From a virus: DNA of 57,387 nt. Positions 41,483 through 49,365 of this stretch are shown in pieces (within the stretch, counting starts at the first letter, position 1; every line of letters begins with the position of its first letter). Both the position numbers and the translations under genes were made by a program. Where the stretch lies: the IMG/VR virus record IMGVR_UViG_3300009285_005182, positions 1-57,387 of that record. One strand, written 5' to 3'. The notes under the pieces are model-generated. The model was given only the letters and a program-made list of their open reading frames with translations, was not told the origin of the DNA and ran no database searches.

Positions 41483-43321
41483 CTACCCGACGACATTTGC
41501 AGGGGGCCTGGTATTTTCAAACTCTCTTAGGAGGGAGTTATCAATGGCGGTCTGGATGATGGCGGCAAGCTCTTCGCCCGTAAGCTGTGAGGCTGATATG
41601 CCGCTAAGCAGGGGTAGTCCGGGCACCAGGGGCTCGTCGCGTCTGATTTGATCTACCAGGGTCCGCCTGACCGGAGCGGCGGTCTGGGCACGGCCCTTGG
41701 TGTGAATCAGGTAGTTGGACATGGCGATGGTGTCGATGGCGTCGTCGTGAGTCAGTAAGGCCAGGTCCTTGGTGAAGTTCTCGGTCTGCTCGTAGAGAGC
41801 TGAGAAAGGCCATTCCTGGGCACGGTGGGCCGGGTACTTGATCCGGCCCGACTGGAACCTCCATTCGAGACCGGCTATACGCTCCCCCTTGGACTGGCGT
41901 TGGGGGTAGCGTATCGGAACTACTCTCGGCAGCCAGGCCCCCCCAAGCTCACGACCGGCGGCAAGGGCCTTTTCCTTGATGTTGTTGACATACTCTTCCA
42001 TAGAATCGACCAGGTTGCCTTGTGTCCCGCAAGCTTCTATGCCGATGGTGCGGACCATCCACTTGACAGCCATCTCGTAGATTTTCGAGTAGAAAACGTG
42101 GTCCCTGACTTTTCCCAGCCAGAGGTCCAGCACCCATAGGCAGTTGTTGTGGTCGTAGCCGCAGATACCAATAGCACGGTAATCGTTCCTGCCTGCCAAA
42201 CCGGAGGCCGTATCTACAAGGGCGACTTTATACATCGGACCGAAGACTGCTGATATTGCCCCCTTCTTGTCCACCAGCTCGTAGGATTCCTTCTCCTTGG
42301 TAAATACACGTTCCTTCCAGGTTACCTCAGCCTTGCTTGTTATCAGGTGGTCCATCTCGTGAGGAGGGATAGAGCGGAATTCAGCTATGTTGTATTCGTT
42401 AAGGTCGGGGTTTACCTGGAGGAGACGGGTTTCGTCGGTCAAGGGCTTGTTGAGGTACTCCGACGAGAAGGATGAGGAGCCTATTTCTTCCTTGCGTGCG
42501 TCAAGAAACTCCTGGGTCCACATACCAGGCCAGAGAATTACAGTTTTACCCGGGTTTCTGGGGTCCGGGCCCAAGGCCGCATAAACACGACGCATCCAGT
42601 TTTTGAAACGCGGGTCTTCCCCCTCACAGGCACGGTACAAAAGGCAACGGCGGTTAATCATCGTTCCAATCCAGAACATCGACGAGCCTTGGGTGAGCAT
42701 CGGGATTATCTGGCGGAACAGGATGTACTCATATTTCTCGGTGATTAGATACTGAGAGTCCGAGGCCCCTGCAGATAGGTCGGCGTCAAACTCAGGATCG
42801 TCCATAATAAAGAGCTGGGGGCGAGCACCACGCTTGCGGCCCATGATGCTGAAACCCTGAACAGCGGCGCCGTTGTTGAGTTGCAGATAATTGTGGTTCC
42901 AAATGGCGGCTCCCCGCCTGGGTTTCATCTCGCCGAAATCTGCAAGGATTTGGGAATTCTCCGTATATTCACGCATCAACTTGTCGAACCGATTTTGGAT
43001 GAGGCGGTCCGTGGCCATAGCAAGAGTGATACTGTAGTAGGGTCTGGTGAGAGACAGGAGCAGTGGTATTTCACAGCCAATGACTACAGATTTACCAAAC
43101 CCGCGTGGAGCTGCTTGGGCGTTTCGGGCCCAGTCTCCAAGGTCATATATCATCTGGTGGTGGAAGGGAGGAGAGGGATAGAAGCCGCCCTCATAGAAGG
43201 CGTCACCCCGTGGTCGGAGGTACAGGTTTCTGAACAAACTCCAAGCTTCCACGAGCCGCCGTGGAGAAGAGTGGTCACACAACACTGCCAGCCTTGCCTG
43301 TTTCTGTGCTTCCGGGTTCAA
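41483..43321 (-). CDS. terL: Terminase large subunit
   Basis: 612 aa. ATPase: Walker A AAPRGFGKSVV (residues ~69-79), Walker B LFIMDDPEFD (~167-176), coupling motif GTMINRR (~217). Nuclease: VALVDTASGLAGRND, an acidic IGIEACG, and LTHDDAIDTIAM. It packages DNA into the prohead. Start is unclear: TTG 43321 has no SD, while AAAGGAG lies 55-60 bp upstream and the frame is open to it through YYPLPPDYAT but holds no ATG/GTG/TTG there. The true N-terminus may be longer, with a rare start codon. Confidence 0.92.
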   Translation of the reverse strand: MNPEAQKQARLAVLCDHSSPRRLVEAWSLFRNLYLRPRGDAFYEGGFYPSPPFHHQMIYDLGDWARNAQAAPRGFGKSVVIGCEIPLLLSLTRPYYSITLAMATDRLIQNRFDKLMREYTENSQILADFGEMKPRRGAAIWNHNYLQLNNGAAVQGFSIMGRKRGARPQLFIMDDPEFDADLSAGASDSQYLITEKYEYILFRQIIPMLTQGSSMFWIGTMINRRCLLYRACEGEDPRFKNWMRRVYAALGPDPRNPGKTVILWPGMWTQEFLDARKEEIGSSSFSSEYLNKPLTDETRLLQVNPDLNEYNIAEFRSIPPHEMDHLITSKAEVTWKERVFTKEKESYELVDKKGAISAVFGPMYKVALVDTASGLAGRNDYRAIGICGYDHNNCLWVLDLWLGKVRDHVFYSKIYEMAVKWMVRTIGIEACGTQGNLVDSMEEYVNNIKEKALAAGRELGGAWLPRVVPIRYPQRQSKGERIAGLEWRFQSGRIKYPAHRAQEWPFSALYEQTENFTKDLALLTHDDAIDTIAMSNYLIHTKGRAQTAAPVRRTLVDQIRRDEPLVPGLPLLSGISASQLTGEELAAIIQTAIDNSLLREFENTRPPANVVG

Positions 43322-43372
43322 GGTAGCGTAATCAGGTGGCAGAGGGTAATAGGGATTTGGTATAGCTACGGG

Positions 43373-43621
43373 TTAGTCTCCTTTTATTACCCGGTCAATA
43401 CTAATCATAATCTCTGTAGCCGTTGGAAAAGGAAAATAACAGGAGTTTGTAGCCTTTTCCTTTTCTTTGCTACTTGCCTCTTTTATTTTTTCCTTGATTT
43501 CTTTCAATTCTTCCCGCAGCCTTACAATTTTGGTGTTTGCCCGCATAAGTTCCTCTCTCATAAGGAAGTTCATATTCTGAGCAAGTATAAGCTCTATTTT
43601 CATTTTTTCCATTTTATCCAT
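43373..43621 (-). CDS. Small coiled-coil protein
   Basis: 82 aa: MDKMEKMKIELILAQNMNFLMREELMRANTKIVRLREELKEIKEKIKEASSKEKEKA, a coiled coil, then SCYFPFPTATEIMISIDRVIKGD. Between packaging genes; function unknown. Its 3' end contains the SD that may serve the terminase gene. Confidence 0.6.
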   Translation of the reverse strand: MDKMEKMKIELILAQNMNFLMREELMRANTKIVRLREELKEIKEKIKEASSKEKEKATNSCYFPFPTATEIMISIDRVIKGD

Positions 43622-43643
43622 TCTTCACCTTCCAGCTTATGGA

Positions 43644-43880
43644 TCATCTCCAGATTTTCTGGTCGTCTTCCATCGCGTGTTTAATGACACTCTTGCAGAG
43701 GCCCAGTGTCCCGGCCCGCATGGCGGCTACACATTGTATGCGGTAACTTTGCACGGACTTCCTGAGTTTCTCAAGCTCCTCAAGCTCCTTCAAATACTGT
43801 TCCTCCAGCTTTAGCTCCTTAGCGAACTTGAAATAGTCCTTTAGCTCTTCTCGTGCCTGAGATTTGTTGGTGTCACTCAT
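43644..43880 (-). CDS. Small coiled-coil protein
   Basis: 78 aa; SQAREELKDYFKFAKELKLEEQYLKELEELEKLRKSVQSYRIQCVAAM is helical and charged. Adjacent to another coiled-coil ORF and upstream of terminase; possibly a terminase accessory or small-subunit fragment, but no family recognised. Confidence 0.6.
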   Translation of the reverse strand: MSDTNKSQAREELKDYFKFAKELKLEEQYLKELEELEKLRKSVQSYRIQCVAAMRAGTLGLCKSVIKHAMEDDQKIWR

Positions 43881-43990
43881 TTATTATTCTTTCTGTGCTT
43901 GCTCGGCCTTGTACCTTTGCTTTTTGTGGATCATCAGTTATCCACAAATCTGTTTGTAGCTCATATATCGCCGAAAGTGAGCCACAAAAT
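43881..43990 (-). other. Short gap with a protein-like open frame
   Basis: The frame 43873-43985 reads VEFCGSLSAIYELQTDLWIT, then DDPQKAKVQGRASTERIINE, ending over the next gene's start (ATGAGTGA). It is protein-like but has no ATG/GTG start and begins right after a stop; only an internal TTG is available. Either a short peptide with an unusual start or a remnant. Confidence 0.25.
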
Positions 43991-44206
43991 TCAACCAGGC
44001 CGATTCATTGTTACTGTTGGTATAAGAATCTTATCCAATATAGGATAAGTAAAGTAATTAAGAGCAGTGATAAAGCACTGTTTTACTACTTCTGGGTCAT
44101 TACACTCATTAGAAAATGTAATCAGCGGGGCGCTATCATCGCTCTCATCCACTATCTGCCAGTTGCCGTTTATGAGCCGCTGGAGTCCTAAACTTACTGT
44201 TGCCAT
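43991..44206 (-). CDS. Small hypothetical protein
   Basis: 71 aa from ATG 44206 with SD AAGGAG: MATVSLGLQRLINGNWQIVD, then ESDDSAPLITFSNECNDPEVVKQCFITALNYF. Overlaps the 3' end of the polyQ-containing frame by 62 bp. No family recognised. Confidence 0.6.
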   Translation of the reverse strand: MATVSLGLQRLINGNWQIVDESDDSAPLITFSNECNDPEVVKQCFITALNYFTYPILDKILIPTVTMNRPG

Positions 44207-45251
44207 TCTGTTCTCCTTCCTCTTCCTCCTGCTGCTGTTGTTGTTGTTGCTGCTGCTGTAGTCTCCGCCACCGCTCCTGTTCGGCTTCGGCGTCACGGAG
44301 ACCTTCCACTACGACTGGAAGAATTTTGATGAGGTTAAAGAGGGACAGGATCGTGGCTACACGGGCTGCCCACTCGCGGTTCAGAATATCGTTTCCCAGG
44401 AGGAGCTTGATAGAGGGCCATATATCGTCGATGAAAGCGTCGGCCTGTAGCTGCTCCCACACCAGTCGGCTAATGTCCAGGTGGTTGGAGATTTGCCAGC
44501 GGTGAGGAGGGGGCAGAGGAGCAAACTGACCACTGAAGGCGGCTCGGAGCTGCATTTCCACACCGTGAGGGCCATACTCTGTATTTAGGTACTCCTTGAA
44601 GGCCTCAAGCTGCTTATCTATTGGACCGGTAGAGGGTTGTTCAGGGACCTCCGGCTCCAATAAAGTCAGCGGCGGAGGGGGCCCTTCCACTCCGGTCATG
44701 CTCTCTGGCAATTCCTCTAAGATGGTCCCTGGCAGCTTTAGTGGAGGGGGGCTTGGTGATGTGGAGACCTGCTCCGGGGCCGATTCCTCCAGGTTCTTCC
44801 TCCCCTCCTCCTTGCTGGCTTTGGCTTTCAGCTTGCCCAGACGCATCTTCTCCTTCTGCTGAGTCGTCAGCTTGCGTGTCGTCCGGTGGTCCACCTTCTC
44901 CACCGGCGACGGCTTCGGGGCTAGGGCTGGTGGAGTATGTAGGGAAAGTGATGGAAGTGGGAGTGGTGTAGAGTCCGCCAGGGACTGTAGTTTCTGCAGG
45001 GACTCTGCTGTTCGAGGGTCCAAGTCCAGGTTCAGCGACTCCTGTATTTCCTTCTCCACGTCTGACATGTACTCGGTCTGGTCCAGGGCCGATGCCAGAC
45101 TCTTGAGGTTGGCCATCTGCTCCGGGCTGGTGGGGGATACCTGTGTTTCCGTTTCCTGCGTTTCCGTTTCCTGTACTTTCGGGGTTTTCTTGGGGGACAT
45201 AGTTATTGCTGCTTTCATCCACGTTGTTATTTTTTGGGTTAGTGAGGTCAT
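44145..45251 (-). CDS. Downstream overlapping frame: charged helical protein with polyglutamine
   Basis: 368-codon frame, +1 relative to the 44641-45609 frame, overlapping it for 610 nt. Content: Lys/Glu/Pro-rich linkers (RKLTTQQKEKMRLGKLKAKASKEEGRKNLEES), a folded-looking C-terminal half (DKQLEAFKEYLNTEYGPHGVEMQLRAAFSG...DISRLVWEQLQADAFIDDIWPSIKLLLGNDIL), then QQQQQQQQQQQ and an acidic tail. None of its early ATGs (45251, 45218, 45200) has an SD, and a stop lies just upstream, so it may be reached by frameshifting at A6 (45235-45230) from the upstream frame. Confidence 0.6.
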   Translation of the reverse strand: MTSLTQKITTWMKAAITMSPKKTPKVQETETQETETQVSPTSPEQMANLKSLASALDQTEYMSDVEKEIQESLNLDLDPRTAESLQKLQSLADSTPLPLPSLSLHTPPALAPKPSPVEKVDHRTTRKLTTQQKEKMRLGKLKAKASKEEGRKNLEESAPEQVSTSPSPPPLKLPGTILEELPESMTGVEGPPPPLTLLEPEVPEQPSTGPIDKQLEAFKEYLNTEYGPHGVEMQLRAAFSGQFAPLPPPHRWQISNHLDISRLVWEQLQADAFIDDIWPSIKLLLGNDILNREWAARVATILSLFNLIKILPVVVEGLRDAEAEQERWRRLQQQQQQQQQQEEEEGEQNGNSKFRTPAAHKRQLADSG

Positions 45252-45609
45252 CTATGGTCGTATGGTCCTGTTGGCCCTCCAGGATACTTTGGACTACATT
45301 GCCGGATAGTCGCAAAGAGGAGCCTGCAGGACCTGTGATTGTTCGGGTAGCCATTGCAATGAGGCCGGAACGTGTCATGGCGTCAACCAACAGCTGGTTG
45401 AGGGTCCTGACTGCGGTGATACGGCAAGCGTCGGACATGGATTTATTGGCAATCTCAACCAAGGTCTGGATAGCTTTTTCAAAGCTCCAGTCCTGTTCCT
45501 CCATAGCATCGACCACGTCTGCCGGGCTGATAATGCCAGCCAGTCTCTTGAGGACCTTGCGAGTCAGTGGCTTCTGGGGCACGCTCTGGATTGGATTATC
45601 AACCACCAT
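44641..45609 (-). CDS. Terminase small subunit-like / DNA-packaging protein with low-complexity tail
   Basis: 322 aa from ATG 45609 (frame open to GTG 45654). Residues 1-100 are folded: KPLTRKVLKRLAGIISPADVVDAMEEQDWSFEKAIQTLVEIANKSMSDACRITAVRTLNQLLVDAMTRSGL, a helical pattern seen in small terminase-type packaging proteins. The rest is Gly/Pro/Asn/Gln-rich (ENPESTGNGNAGNGNTGIPH...) with a basic end (AARDHLRGIAREHDRSGRAPSAADFIG). The low-complexity part overlaps the 44145-45251 frame for 610 nt. Both frames are stop-free. Confidence 0.6.
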   Translation of the reverse strand: MVVDNPIQSVPQKPLTRKVLKRLAGIISPADVVDAMEEQDWSFEKAIQTLVEIANKSMSDACRITAVRTLNQLLVDAMTRSGLIAMATRTITGPAGSSLRLSGNVVQSILEGQQDHTTIDDLTNPKNNNVDESSNNYVPQENPESTGNGNAGNGNTGIPHQPGADGQPQESGIGPGPDRVHVRRGEGNTGVAEPGLGPSNSRVPAETTVPGGLYTTPTSITFPTYSTSPSPEAVAGGEGGPPDDTQADDSAEGEDASGQAESQSQQGGGEEEPGGIGPGAGLHITKPPSTKAARDHLRGIAREHDRSGRAPSAADFIGAGGP

Positions 45610-46000
45610 GGGATTGGATTCCTGCGGGGAGAGGCCCCATGCCTTCGGATGCACGGAGACGGTTTATGGTTTCTATATCGTCAGGGTGGTACATGTGGGC
45701 GATATTATTATTAACAAGACGACGCTTTCTATATCTCTTACGGCAGGTCTTGCAGATGCATACCAGACCATCCTTGTTGCGCTCATCGTGGTCAAAATAC
45801 TGGAGGGTGGCTGGATATGCCTGGCCACACTTGCGGCAGGTCCTAACATCTGGCAGGTTATTTTCCAGGACAAGATGGAGAGTCTGTTTCACATTCTCCA
45901 GCTCTGTGGGGGATAAAAAACCTGTAATGTCACACATCCTACCCAGGTAGGCCAACACCCCCAGCTTGGTTGTTGTTATGCTTTCTGTGGGGCGACTCAT
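45599..46000 (-). CDS. Zinc-finger protein, packaging region
   Basis: 133 aa from ATG 46000. Helical N-terminus (LGVLAYLGRMCDITGFLSPTELENVKQTLHLVLENN) then a four-Cys motif CRKCGQAYPATLQYFDHDERNKDGLVCICKTCRKRYRKRR, i.e. C-x2-C...C-x-C-x2-C followed by a basic patch for nucleic-acid binding. This CxxC...'DGLxxxCKxC' motif is common in phage proteins near terminase. Possibly a packaging or transcription cofactor. Confidence 0.65.
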   Translation of the reverse strand: MSRPTESITTTKLGVLAYLGRMCDITGFLSPTELENVKQTLHLVLENNLPDVRTCRKCGQAYPATLQYFDHDERNKDGLVCICKTCRKRYRKRRLVNNNIAHMYHPDDIETINRLRASEGMGPLPAGIQSHGG

Positions 46001-46036
46001 ACTATGTACCTTTCTGTTCTGAAGGCAAAAAACCAA

Positions 46037-46477
46037 AAAATTCGTTTGTCCTTATTTTATACGCGGGCGCGTGTAGAATGTTCGTAGGAATCTGAGGAAT
46101 TTAGAAAAATTTTTTCGGTGGCAAAGAGGGGGTGCACGTAATATACGAAAATCGACCCCTTTCCGGGAGAGGGGTAAAGTAAGATAAATATCTATTTACA
46201 TCACCTATACCCCTGTAGGGGGTTATTTTTTGGAAATTACTGACAACTACCCTGTTTTTTTGGCAAAAAATAAGGGTTGTGCAACTGGCATTTTGGAAGA
46301 GATTATTGGACCTGTTTTTAAGGGGAGGGAGGGGGGTCGAAAACATCTGGATTGTCGGTAAAATACTGTTGGTCAAAAAGAGGAAAAGCCCCTGCAGGAG
46401 CTGGTTTTGAAAGTGGCTCTTGACTACCAACTGGTTATTTTGTAGTCGGCAACCAGGGTATCTGCAGGGGCATGGGT
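46037..46477 (-). other. Intergenic region with promoter-like and hairpin elements
   Basis: No convincing gene: the 110-codon minus frame at 46101-46430 is Phe/Pro-rich and unlike the neighbours. Minus strand holds GACTAC...GTAGTC, AGCTCC-TGCA-GGGGCT followed by TTTTCC (46405-46385, terminator-like and made from a copy of the GCCCCTGCAG motif), a second copy at 46462, and CGCGCCCGCGTATAAAAT about 60 bp upstream of the 46000 start (-10-like, with an inverted repeat ACGCG-GG-CGCGT). Confidence 0.4.
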
Positions 46478-46873
46478 TTACAGGGGGGGATGAGGTCTGG
46501 ATTGGGAGGCGTATTCAAGGGCTTTGGCGGTGATGAGCTCCAGGGTCCGCTCATAGCCATGGGTGGACAGGGTGGCAGCTCTGTGGGCGATGGCTCCAGC
46601 AGCCTCAATCCAGGGCTGAATGGAGAGCTTCATAAGGTCATCCGTGAAAAGTGTACAGGCGTGCTGGGTTGGGTCTTCAGAGCCTTGGAATACAGCAACC
46701 TGGATAAAACCAAGAGGTATGGCATCCTGCGGTGGTGGTGGGAGGGCAGGGGAGCTATCGTCACTACCTGCATTCTCATCACCAAGGCTGTTTTCATCGT
46801 CGTCTTCGGGTGGGTCATCCGGGGCGGTATCGAACTGGTCTATGTTGAAGTCAGGCATAAGGCATCTATCCAT
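46478..46873 (-). CDS. Hypothetical protein, acidic N-terminus
   Basis: 131 aa; ATG 46873 follows GGAAAGG. Acidic Pro-rich start (DTAPDDPPEDDDENSLGDENAGSDDSSPALPPPP) then a folded part (IPLGFIQVAVFQGSEDPTQHACTLFTDDLMKLSIQPWIEAAGAIAHRAATLSTHGYERTLELITAKALEYA). First gene of the packaging block after the long non-coding region. Function unknown. Confidence 0.6.
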   Translation of the reverse strand: MDRCLMPDFNIDQFDTAPDDPPEDDDENSLGDENAGSDDSSPALPPPPQDAIPLGFIQVAVFQGSEDPTQHACTLFTDDLMKLSIQPWIEAAGAIAHRAATLSTHGYERTLELITAKALEYASQSRPHPPL

Positions 46874-46918
46874 CCTTTCCTTTCTTTTCCTTTCGTTTCG
46901 TTTCTTTTTGTTTAATTA

Positions 46919-47629
46919 GCGGCCACGTATTTATACGTCGAAAACCAGGATTTGTTCATTTTCGGCAAGGTTTTGACTAGGCCTATTTTACCACAAATTT
47001 GGAAGGGGTCAAGGGCGGGGGGAGGGTTCTGGAATCGGGAATTTACCGACCCTGATACGCAGGGATGAGATAAAAGTGAGGTCTTCGCCACAATCTTTCG
47101 CTCACAGATCAGGGGGTCGGTGGGGTGGGGGTGCGACCCCAGGAAAAAAATTTTCAGGTTGGGCGAAAAATTCCGAATGTCCCCTGGTCGTTTTGCGATA
47201 ATCGACAAACCGGAGAAAGTAAACCGGAAATGTTGCAATTAGCGTTTGCACCAATCTGCAAAGTGGAAGTTATATGTCCTGAATATATGCAGGTTGCAGG
47301 TGGGGTCGAGAGACAGGCTGCGAGATATACATACATACGCACGCACGCAATAGGTTGAGAGAGAGATTGAGAGAGAGAGAGATAGCTCACCTTCTATATG
47401 GTGTAGTAGCAAACCTACGAAAGTCTTCGTAGATTTACCCCAAGCTAAGTGGTTTACACGCCGCGTCAATACCCTCCGCCGTTTGCCGATTTAGGCCCAC
47501 CACGCTTTGCAGGTTGCCCGATCGCCTTGTCGGCCGTCCAACCCCCCGGAATTTGCCGAAAACGGCTTAAATCAAGCCCTGTGGCTTTTAGCAGGCAATC
47601 GCCATTTTCGCTGCGGAAATCCAGGGCAC
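46919..47629. other. Long non-coding region, candidate origin/regulatory/packaging region
   Basis: About 710 bp with no acceptable gene. Contents: inverted repeat ACGTAT-TT-ATACGT (46925-46938) just before the 46873 gene; AAACCGGA-type direct repeats near 47200; a CGCA/GA microsatellite (47335-47385); hairpin CTACGAA-AGTC-TTCGTAG (47415-47432); and repeated TTTGCCGA words (47480-47570). Bounded on the right by an intrinsic terminator. Length is unusual for this tightly packed genome. Confidence 0.5.
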
Positions 47630-47665
47630 AAAAAAAAACCCCACTAAACACATTGCTTAGTGGGG
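47630..47665 (-). terminator. Strong intrinsic terminator
   Basis: Minus strand CCCCACTAA (47665-47657), 9-nt loop, TTAGTGGGG (47647-47639), then nine T. Ends the early transcript after the 47749-48102 gene. Confidence 0.93.
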
Positions 47666-47748
47666 CTGAAAATCGCACACAGGTCTGGTTTTAAGCTATA
47701 TCATTTGATACATACTACTCTTTACCGTCCCCGGATCAAAGCCGGGGT

Positions 47749-48102
47749 TTATGCGTTTTTTGACGCCGCCAGATTCTTTTCGGCTTCTTTAGCTGCATCG
47801 ACAAGCTCTCGTCTGTTGTTCGCCGCGCCATCAGCTTCATCGCCCTGTACGTCCGCGAACAGGTTCAAGCCAATACGCAATTCCATTGGCTTCCCCGTTA
47901 TCGGATTTTTGACAATCACGCCTGTATCTTTATTTCCCCCTGTGCTGAACGCCGATCTGCTTTTCCCTGTCTTAGTGAGCGGGAATTGTGGATTCAGGTC
48001 GCCGTCAAGGGTGAAGTGATTTCTCACGACCGTCATGGTTAAGTCATCTATTTGCAGGGTTTGCTCCTGCTCCGGTTTTGCTGTTCTTGCAACGTTTGCC
48101 AT
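47749..48102 (-). CDS. Early-region hypothetical protein
   Basis: 117 aa from ATG 48102 (SD AAAGGAGA). MANVARTAKPEQEQTLQIDD, then LTMTVVRNHFTLDGDLNPQFPLTKTGKSRSAFSTGGNKDTGVIVKNPITGKPMELRIGLNLFADV, then a helical tail. The internal text reads like a small beta domain (DNA- or host-protein-binding). Between a near-consensus promoter and a strong terminator, so a dedicated, highly expressed monocistronic unit. Confidence 0.7.
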   Translation of the reverse strand: MANVARTAKPEQEQTLQIDDLTMTVVRNHFTLDGDLNPQFPLTKTGKSRSAFSTGGNKDTGVIVKNPITGKPMELRIGLNLFADVQGDEADGAANNRRELVDAAKEAEKNLAASKNA

Positions 48103-48164
48103 AATTATTCTCCTTTTTCTAATTTTGGCCCGTGTGCGATCTTCACTTGTCAAAGAACGTCTGG

Positions 48165-48194
48165 ATTGTACCACAACGCTATCTTTTCTGTCAA
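48165..48194 (-). promoter_or_regulatory. Near-consensus sigma-70 promoter
   Basis: Minus strand TTGACA, 18-nt spacer ending GG, TACAAT, 63 bp upstream of the 48102 start. Same spacer length and GG-before--10 as the promoter at 49254-49283; both have the 20-bp element 83-92 bp upstream. Confidence 0.85.
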
Positions 48195-48285
48195 TACTTA
48201 TTTTCAGATTTTCTTATATGCCCACAATACAGGCCCAAAAAGCCTGATTCTACCACGCAGTATCCAACCTGGCTGCCACAGCTAG

Positions 48286-48305
48286 AAATCAGGAATTACC
48301 ACTCG
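48286..48305 (-). promoter_or_regulatory. Dispersed 20-bp intergenic element, copy 2
   Basis: AAATCAGGAATTACCACTCG on the plus strand, 92 bp upstream of the promoter at 48165-48194 and just past the stop of the 48310 gene. On the minus strand CCTGATT here could pair with AATCAGG 46 nt on, before CTTTTTGG, giving a terminator-like fold in this copy. Confidence 0.6.
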
Positions 48306-48309
48306 GTCT

Positions 48310-48552
48310 TCACGGTACTGGTATTCCATCGTCCTTTGAATCCTCATAGCTTTCTTCGTTTAGTCCCCCTTCTTTCAGCAGCTTCCTCCTAAGCAGCAGA
48401 TTAGCATAGCTCAGTATCAGTTGGGCATCCGTAATACTAAAAGCCTCCGTCAGGCACTTAGCCAGAGCAGTAGCCCTGTCGATTATCTGCTTACTCTTCT
48501 TCTGTTGTTCCACGCTCTGGTGTGGAAACTTGATATTCTTACCGGTCTTCAT
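48310..48552 (-). CDS. Small hypothetical protein
   Basis: 80 aa from ATG 48552: MKTGKNIKFPHQSVEQQKKSKQIIDRATALAKCLTEAFSITDAQLILSYANLLLRRKLLKEGG, mostly helical, ending acidic. Likely a small regulatory or adaptor protein of the early region. Two bp after a tiny TM ORF. Confidence 0.6.
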   Translation of the reverse strand: MKTGKNIKFPHQSVEQQKKSKQIIDRATALAKCLTEAFSITDAQLILSYANLLLRRKLLKEGGLNEESYEDSKDDGIPVP

Positions 48553-48553
48553 C

Positions 48554-48634
48554 TCACCACCTGCTTTCCCATTGTAAATACAGTATGAACAGTACAATTA
48601 TTATCACACTACTTGTTGCCATCCCAATTACCAT
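48554..48634 (-). CDS. 26-residue single-TM peptide
   Basis: MVIGMATSSVIIIVLFILYL plus QWESRW; one hydrophobic helix. Between two compactly spaced genes. SD weak (AGGA at 13 nt). Same class as the tiny TM ORFs in the replication region. Confidence 0.4.
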   Translation of the reverse strand: MVIGMATSSVIIIVLFILYLQWESRW

Positions 48635-48639
48635 CTCAA

Positions 48640-48846
48640 TCACCGTCCTTTCTTGGTGTCCACGCTGGACATCACAGCCAGCATAAACAGCCGCTCAATA
48701 CCCAACTCATACCTGTTACCCATACCCTTAGCCCTAAACACAATAGTCTTGGGCTTGACAGTTACCACAATAGCCCGCATCTTCCCTGTCTCATATACAC
48801 AGGCATCTGTGGTGCGTGTAACTCCATTGTTCTTGGCCCTGGTCAT
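48640..48846 (-). CDS. Small early-region protein
   Basis: 68 aa, MTRAKNNGVTRTTDACVYET, then GKMRAIVVTVKPKTIVFRAKGMGNRYELGIERLFMLAVM, an alpha/beta pattern. Overlaps the upstream gene by 4 bp (ATGA). Familiar type of phage small hypothetical protein; function unknown. Confidence 0.65.
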   Translation of the reverse strand: MTRAKNNGVTRTTDACVYETGKMRAIVVTVKPKTIVFRAKGMGNRYELGIERLFMLAVMSSVDTKKGR

Positions 48847-49202
48847 TCTCCAACCTCCTTCCTACTCCTCCTCTCCAGGTCAGCGTGCACCATAGTTGCA
48901 GTATTCCACGCAAACCTGGGCGGTCTCTTGCTCCCGCCATACTTGTCTTCAACCGAGACGATACAGGTGTCGGAGTTGATACAACCATTACAGTTGTTAC
49001 AATCACTGCAAGGATTGGCCAGAGCTCTCTTTGCCTGTCTCTGGGGAGTATTCCGTCTCTGCTCTCCAGACAGACACTTCAGACGGATAAACTGTTCCCC
49101 TTTTCTTGCAGGATGAAGTCCTCTATCATCCACCAATTTCTTCTCACCATCCACTACCGGACTCACAATAAGCTTTATTCTCATCTTAATACCCTTTACC
49201 AT
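48843..49202 (-). CDS. Cys-cluster protein, early region
   Basis: 119 aa. A dense cysteine cluster CSDCNNCNGCINSDTC (residues ~65-80) suggests zinc or Fe-S binding; the N-terminus is basic (MVKGIKMRIKLIVSPVVDGEKK; MRIKL is an alternative start). First gene after the best promoter in the window, so probably early and strong. No family recognised. Confidence 0.65.
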   Translation of the reverse strand: MVKGIKMRIKLIVSPVVDGEKKLVDDRGLHPARKGEQFIRLKCLSGEQRRNTPQRQAKRALANPCSDCNNCNGCINSDTCIVSVEDKYGGSKRPPRFAWNTATMVHADLERRSRKEVGE

Positions 49203-49253
49203 ACTGTGTTGGCTCTATGGGGCGAAAACACGGCGTTTTCACCGACGCCGCGA

Positions 49254-49283
49254 ATTATACCAAAACGCCCGAAAACCTGTCAA
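49254..49283 (-). promoter_or_regulatory. Perfect-consensus sigma-70 promoter
   Basis: Minus strand TTGACA, 18-nt spacer ending GG, TATAAT; about 52 bp upstream of the 49202 start. All twelve consensus bases present. Confidence 0.9.
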
Positions 49284-49365
49284 GTATTTTTTCAGGTTTT
49301 TTTATCCCAACAAACTGCATCCAAAAAGCCCACCAAGCCCTCCAACCCGGCCTATTCCTCCCCAG

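Noticed and set aside
45229-45254. -1 frameshift at CCCAAAA or AAAAAAT
   Set aside because: Both heptamers are in the right phase for -1 slippage, but the second frame is +1 (equivalently -2) relative to the first, so a simple -1 shift would not reach it.
46101-46430. Minus-strand 109-aa ORF
   Set aside because: Phe/Leu/Pro-rich, no SD, overlaps terminator-like hairpins; composition unlike neighbouring genes.
47466-47678. Minus-strand 70-aa ORF
   Set aside because: It runs through the strong intrinsic terminator at 47630-47665.
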